From: Acinetobacter sp. ANC 4470
GTDB taxonomy: Bacteria > Pseudomonadota > Gammaproteobacteria > Pseudomonadales > Moraxellaceae
Direction: 5' to 3'
Length of the DNA stretch: 64,000 nt
NCBI RefSeq assembly: GCF_002135335.1
Contig: NZ_NEGC01000003.1
Span: 186,001-250,000 of the forward strand
Shown: one piece after another, positions 61,162-64,000 of the stretch
How the letters are laid out: every line of letters begins with the position of its first letter
Numbering within the stretch: the first letter of the stretch is position 1
Position numbers and translations under genes: made by a program
The notes under the pieces: generated by a model
Databases searched by the model: none
Seen by the model: only the letters and a program-made list of their open reading frames with translations
Told to the model about the DNA's origin: nothing

Positions 61162-62880
61162 TTAAGAAGAAATATCATAATTTTTCAAATCCATTTCACT
61201 TAATTGTTGCTTTAGTTTTTTCAATGACCATGGCCACGCCGCAAAGTTACGTCCATTTTCATCTAAATAGTAAGACTTACAACCACCTACATTAAATACA
61301 GTGGTTTTTAAATGCTGTTGTAGGGTTTGGTTATACTGATTGATCACATCACGCTTAATATCAAAACGTGTGAATTTCTGCTCACGCATTTTTAATAAAC
61401 CATTGACGATATAACCCACTTGCGCTTCGGCAACACCAATAAATGAATCATAGATCAGAATGTTTGGGCCCAGCACAAGGAATGCATTGGGTACTTTTTC
61501 CAAACTCGCACCTAAATAGGCTTCAGGTGAGCTATCTTTCCAGCGTTCTGCTAAAATTCGACCATTGGCATCATACACCCGCTTACCAATTGGCGGATGC
61601 GAAACTTCAAAACCAGTTCCCCAAATAATTACATCCACTTCATGACGCTCACCATTTGCAGAAACCACAGTATTACCCTCAATTTCAACTAAACCATGAG
61701 GAATCACACTCACATTCTCCTGTTGAAGCGCTGGATAATAGTTATTGGCAAATAATAAACGCTTACAGCCAATGGTAAAGTTTGGTGTTAGGTCTTGACG
61801 CAACTGGTCATCTTTAATTTGCAACTTGAGTAACTGCTTACTCAAAAAGCTAACAGGTTCTAAAACTTTAGGGTTTCGTAACCCAAAATTAATTCCATTT
61901 AAAATCTGCGCAATGCTATTGCGCCAAGTTTGTTGAATAATAGGGAATTTAGCAATAATTCCTTTGGCCGTATCATTCAACAGCATATCTGCTTTGGGTA
62001 GTACCCACGGCGCAGTACGCTGAAATACAAATAATTCTTTCGCCAGCGGTTGTACCTGTGGAATAAACTGAATAGCCGAAGCACCTGTTCCAATCACAGC
62101 AACACGCTTGCCTGTTAAATCATAATCATGCTTCCAACGTGCCGAATGGAACATTTCCCCCTTAAAGGTTTCAATTCCTTTTAATTTCGGCATCGAGGGT
62201 TCAGTGATTGGGCCTGTGGTAAAAATCACAGTTTTTGCCTGATAAAGACCTTTCGAGGTTTCTAAACACCATTGATGCTTAGATTCATCCCATTTAGCGC
62301 CGATTAATTCATTATTAAATTCAATCTTTTCATTCAGATTATACTTTTCAGCCACTTCTTCTAAATAACTCAGAATTTCTGGTTGCTTGGCAAATAAATG
62401 GCTCCACTTATGGCTTGGCGAAAATGAAAATGAATACAAGGCAGAGGGCACATCACAACCACAACCAGGATAATTATTATCACGCCAAGTTCCACCAACA
62501 CGGCTTGCCCTTTCAAGGACAATGTAATTCTCATAACCCACTTGGTTCATTTGATAAGCCGCTGCAAGCCCTGAAATACCCGCACCGACAACAATGGTGT
62601 CATACACATGTACTTGCACTTCTGGCTCTACTATTGTTGCTTTTTTATTTACTGGCTGAGCTGTTTTTTCAACCTTTCGAACAGGAATTGAGCTACTTTT
62701 CTGGTCAGACTTGAGCTCAGGTTTTGGCTCCACTTTAACTTCAGCTTTAGGCGTTTTTGGTTTGCTAACTTTTGCTTCTGGTTGCGTCACTTGCTTAACA
62801 TCTGCAATAGTTGTTTGCGTAGATTTTTTCTGGGTTGTTTTTTCTTCAGGAAGCGTATCGCTGGTTATTTCTGTCATCAT
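61162..62880 (-). CDS. Flavin-containing (Baeyer-Villiger-type) monooxygenase
   Basis: 572 residues. The first 90 are Lys/Pro/Thr/Glu-rich low complexity with no signal peptide, an unusual extension. The FAD motif VVGAGISGLAAAYQM follows, then GGTWRDNNYPGCGCDVPSALY. FKGEMFHSARWKHD is a variant of the FxGxxxHTxxWP BVMO/FMO fingerprint, and the NADPH motif is VIGTGASAIQFIPQ. These enzymes insert oxygen into ketones or heteroatoms with NADPH. It is in an operon downstream of an SDR gene and a PF10118-like hydrolase gene, which suggests a lipid- or steroid-like substrate. The substrate is inferred only. Confidence 0.85.
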   Translation of the reverse strand: MMTEITSDTLPEEKTTQKKSTQTTIADVKQVTQPEAKVSKPKTPKAEVKVEPKPELKSDQKSSSIPVRKVEKTAQPVNKKATIVEPEVQVHVYDTIVVGAGISGLAAAYQMNQVGYENYIVLERASRVGGTWRDNNYPGCGCDVPSALYSFSFSPSHKWSHLFAKQPEILSYLEEVAEKYNLNEKIEFNNELIGAKWDESKHQWCLETSKGLYQAKTVIFTTGPITEPSMPKLKGIETFKGEMFHSARWKHDYDLTGKRVAVIGTGASAIQFIPQVQPLAKELFVFQRTAPWVLPKADMLLNDTAKGIIAKFPIIQQTWRNSIAQILNGINFGLRNPKVLEPVSFLSKQLLKLQIKDDQLRQDLTPNFTIGCKRLLFANNYYPALQQENVSVIPHGLVEIEGNTVVSANGERHEVDVIIWGTGFEVSHPPIGKRVYDANGRILAERWKDSSPEAYLGASLEKVPNAFLVLGPNILIYDSFIGVAEAQVGYIVNGLLKMREQKFTRFDIKRDVINQYNQTLQQHLKTTVFNVGGCKSYYLDENGRNFAAWPWSLKKLKQQLSEMDLKNYDISS

Positions 62881-62897
62881 TTCAATATACTCAAATC

Positions 62898-63743
62898 TTA
62901 TTTTACATATTTACTAAATAATGGATAACCAATACCCAGCAACTTTGCATATAGGCTTGGTGATGCACGCTTCATCAGCCAGAATAATTTTGCATCAGGT
63001 TGCGGGATGGTATACAGCTTACCTGCATCCAAATTATTCAAGGTTTTAATTGCAACTTTATCGCTCGTCGTAAAAGCATGATTCATCAGCAGATTATCTG
63101 CTAAACCAGAATAACGACTCGGTAAGCGACCATTTTTCATAATATTGGTTGGAACTAAGGTTGGGCAAAGCACATTGACCTTGATATTAAAACTGCGTAA
63201 TTCTGCTGAAAGTGTTTCCGATAATGCCAAAACACTAGACTTAGTTACGTTATAAGCGGTCATTTCAGGTGCAGCAGTAAATCCCGCCGCAGAAGCTACA
63301 TTAATAATCGCACCATAGCCTTGTTGTTTAAACTTCGGTACAAAATAGTGACAACCATGAATAACGCCCCATAAATTGACATGCATACACCATTGCCAAT
63401 CCTCCAGCGATACTTCATCAAATTTCCCACCTAAGCCCACTCCGGCATTATTAATGACCAAAGTTACAGGATGGTTCATTAATTTTTCAGCATTATCTGC
63501 TAAAGCCTTCACTTGCTCTTTATCCCCAACATCACATTGCACGGCAAAAGCCTTACCTGAAGTCTGGCGTTCAATCAGTTGCACTGTTTCCAGAGCGGCA
63601 TCTAAATTAATATCTGCGCAAACAATAATTCCACCACGCTTGGCGAGTTCCATTGCAAAACTACGACCAATCCCACTTCCAGCACCCGTGACTACAGCAT
63701 AAGCATTCTTTGTTGGTGGCACTTTTTTTGAAAAAATTCCCAT
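62898..63743 (-). CDS. Short-chain dehydrogenase/reductase
   Basis: 281 residues. The coenzyme motif is VVTGAGSGIGRSFAMEL, then NNAGVG, a catalytic Ser region in NVASAAGFTAAPEMT and the active-site YNVTK. The preference for NADP or NAD cannot be fixed. It lies 17 bp upstream of the monooxygenase gene and 35 bp downstream of the hydrolase stop. It could form the ketone that the BVMO oxidises. Confidence 0.85.
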   Translation of the reverse strand: MGIFSKKVPPTKNAYAVVTGAGSGIGRSFAMELAKRGGIIVCADINLDAALETVQLIERQTSGKAFAVQCDVGDKEQVKALADNAEKLMNHPVTLVINNAGVGLGGKFDEVSLEDWQWCMHVNLWGVIHGCHYFVPKFKQQGYGAIINVASAAGFTAAPEMTAYNVTKSSVLALSETLSAELRSFNIKVNVLCPTLVPTNIMKNGRLPSRYSGLADNLLMNHAFTTSDKVAIKTLNNLDAGKLYTIPQPDAKLFWLMKRASPSLYAKLLGIGYPLFSKYVK

Positions 63744-63778
63744 TCATTTTATCCATTATAATTTTTAATTTATGTTGC

Positions 63779-64000
63779 CTACACACGCAAGGCTGGTGTA
63801 AATTCTTTTACAAAATAAGGTGTTAAAATACCATCCACTGGATTTAATAACGTCTCTTTATAGTATGCTAAAAATTCAGAAGTATCATGATCATTTGGGT
63901 GGAAATCTGGACGTAAATAATCAAAAATATGCTTTAAACTACTACCATATACACCATCTTTTAGACCAAAAATCAGTTGAAAACTATGCGGAATATCTTT
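63779..64000 (-). CDS. Metal-dependent hydrolase family protein (C-terminus only, runs off window)
   Basis: 73 C-terminal residues ending at TAG 63779. The frame reads KDIPHSFQLIFGLKDGVYGS, then FDYLRPDFHPNDHDTSEFLA and onward to FTPALRV. The LRPxFHPxDHD motif matches PF10118 'predicted metal-dependent hydrolase' proteins. The N-terminus lies beyond the window. Same strand as the SDR and monooxygenase genes, probably the first of an operon of at least three. Confidence 0.7.
   Translation of the reverse strand, partial: KDIPHSFQLIFGLKDGVYGSSLKHIFDYLRPDFHPNDHDTSEFLAYYKETLLNPVDGILTPYFVKEFTPALRV

Overview
The window is a stretch of chromosome from an Acinetobacter-type gammaproteobacterium (Moraxellaceae). 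The evidence is the low G+C content, the block gltA / sdhCDAB / sucAB-lpd-sucCD in the order typical of that genus, a PBP2 and a DUF445 protein that read as Acinetobacter family members, a stand-alone RnfB-like ferredoxin before nth, and GTP-dependent PEP carboxykinase. The exact species cannot be read from the sequence.

Layout. 1-2 kb: a copper P-type ATPase (start only, on the minus strand, running off the left edge) with three YHS domains, divergent from a CueR-like regulator across a textbook MerR-family promoter; then fthC. 2-21 kb: housekeeping genes (lon, rlmH, gdhA, an rnfB-like gene, nth, adk, mrdA, rsmD) mixed with lipoproteins and small membrane or envelope proteins, plus a candidate small RNA just after lon. 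21.2-23.5 kb: a decayed prophage end (broken integrase fused to an inverted DUF2280 remnant, metallopeptidase, DUF559-like nuclease, two tiny genes missed by ordinary ORF cut-offs, one frameshifted small gene). 24-34 kb: groSL with a sigma-32-type promoter, a phosphoesterase/lipid-kinase pair, pckG, glpD and a rotted KgtP-like transporter. 34-38.6 kb: methyltransferase, folD, tRNA-Cys, tRNA-Leu, a quinone oxidoreductase, and a PadR operon whose regulator is frameshifted. 38.7-40.85 kb: a complete retron. 40.9-46 kb: cysN/cysD, hypotheticals, a palindromic repeat and a gene remnant. 46.4-60.8 kb: the TCA-cycle block (succinyl-CoA synthetase, 2-oxoglutarate dehydrogenase, succinate dehydrogenase, citrate synthase). 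61-64 kb: an FMO/BVMO, an SDR and the C-terminus of a PF10118-type hydrolase, probably one operon.

The most notable system is the retron at 38740-40847. It has a consensus -10 box, an msr-msd RNA with pairing a1/a2 arms and a TTAGC branch-site context, two msr stem-loops, a 25-bp imperfect msd hairpin, a stem-loop terminator, a nucleoside-deoxyribosyltransferase-like effector, and a retron reverse transcriptase carrying NAxxH, YADD and VTG motifs. Gene order and effector motifs match the Ec86/Eco1 (type II-A) class of anti-phage retrons.

Other points of interest are two identical ten-G homopolymers inside glpD and sucC (possible contingency tracts), a 35-bp dyad operator in front of the broken padR, two related palindromic intergenic repeats, and a 26-bp tandem duplication over a stop codon.
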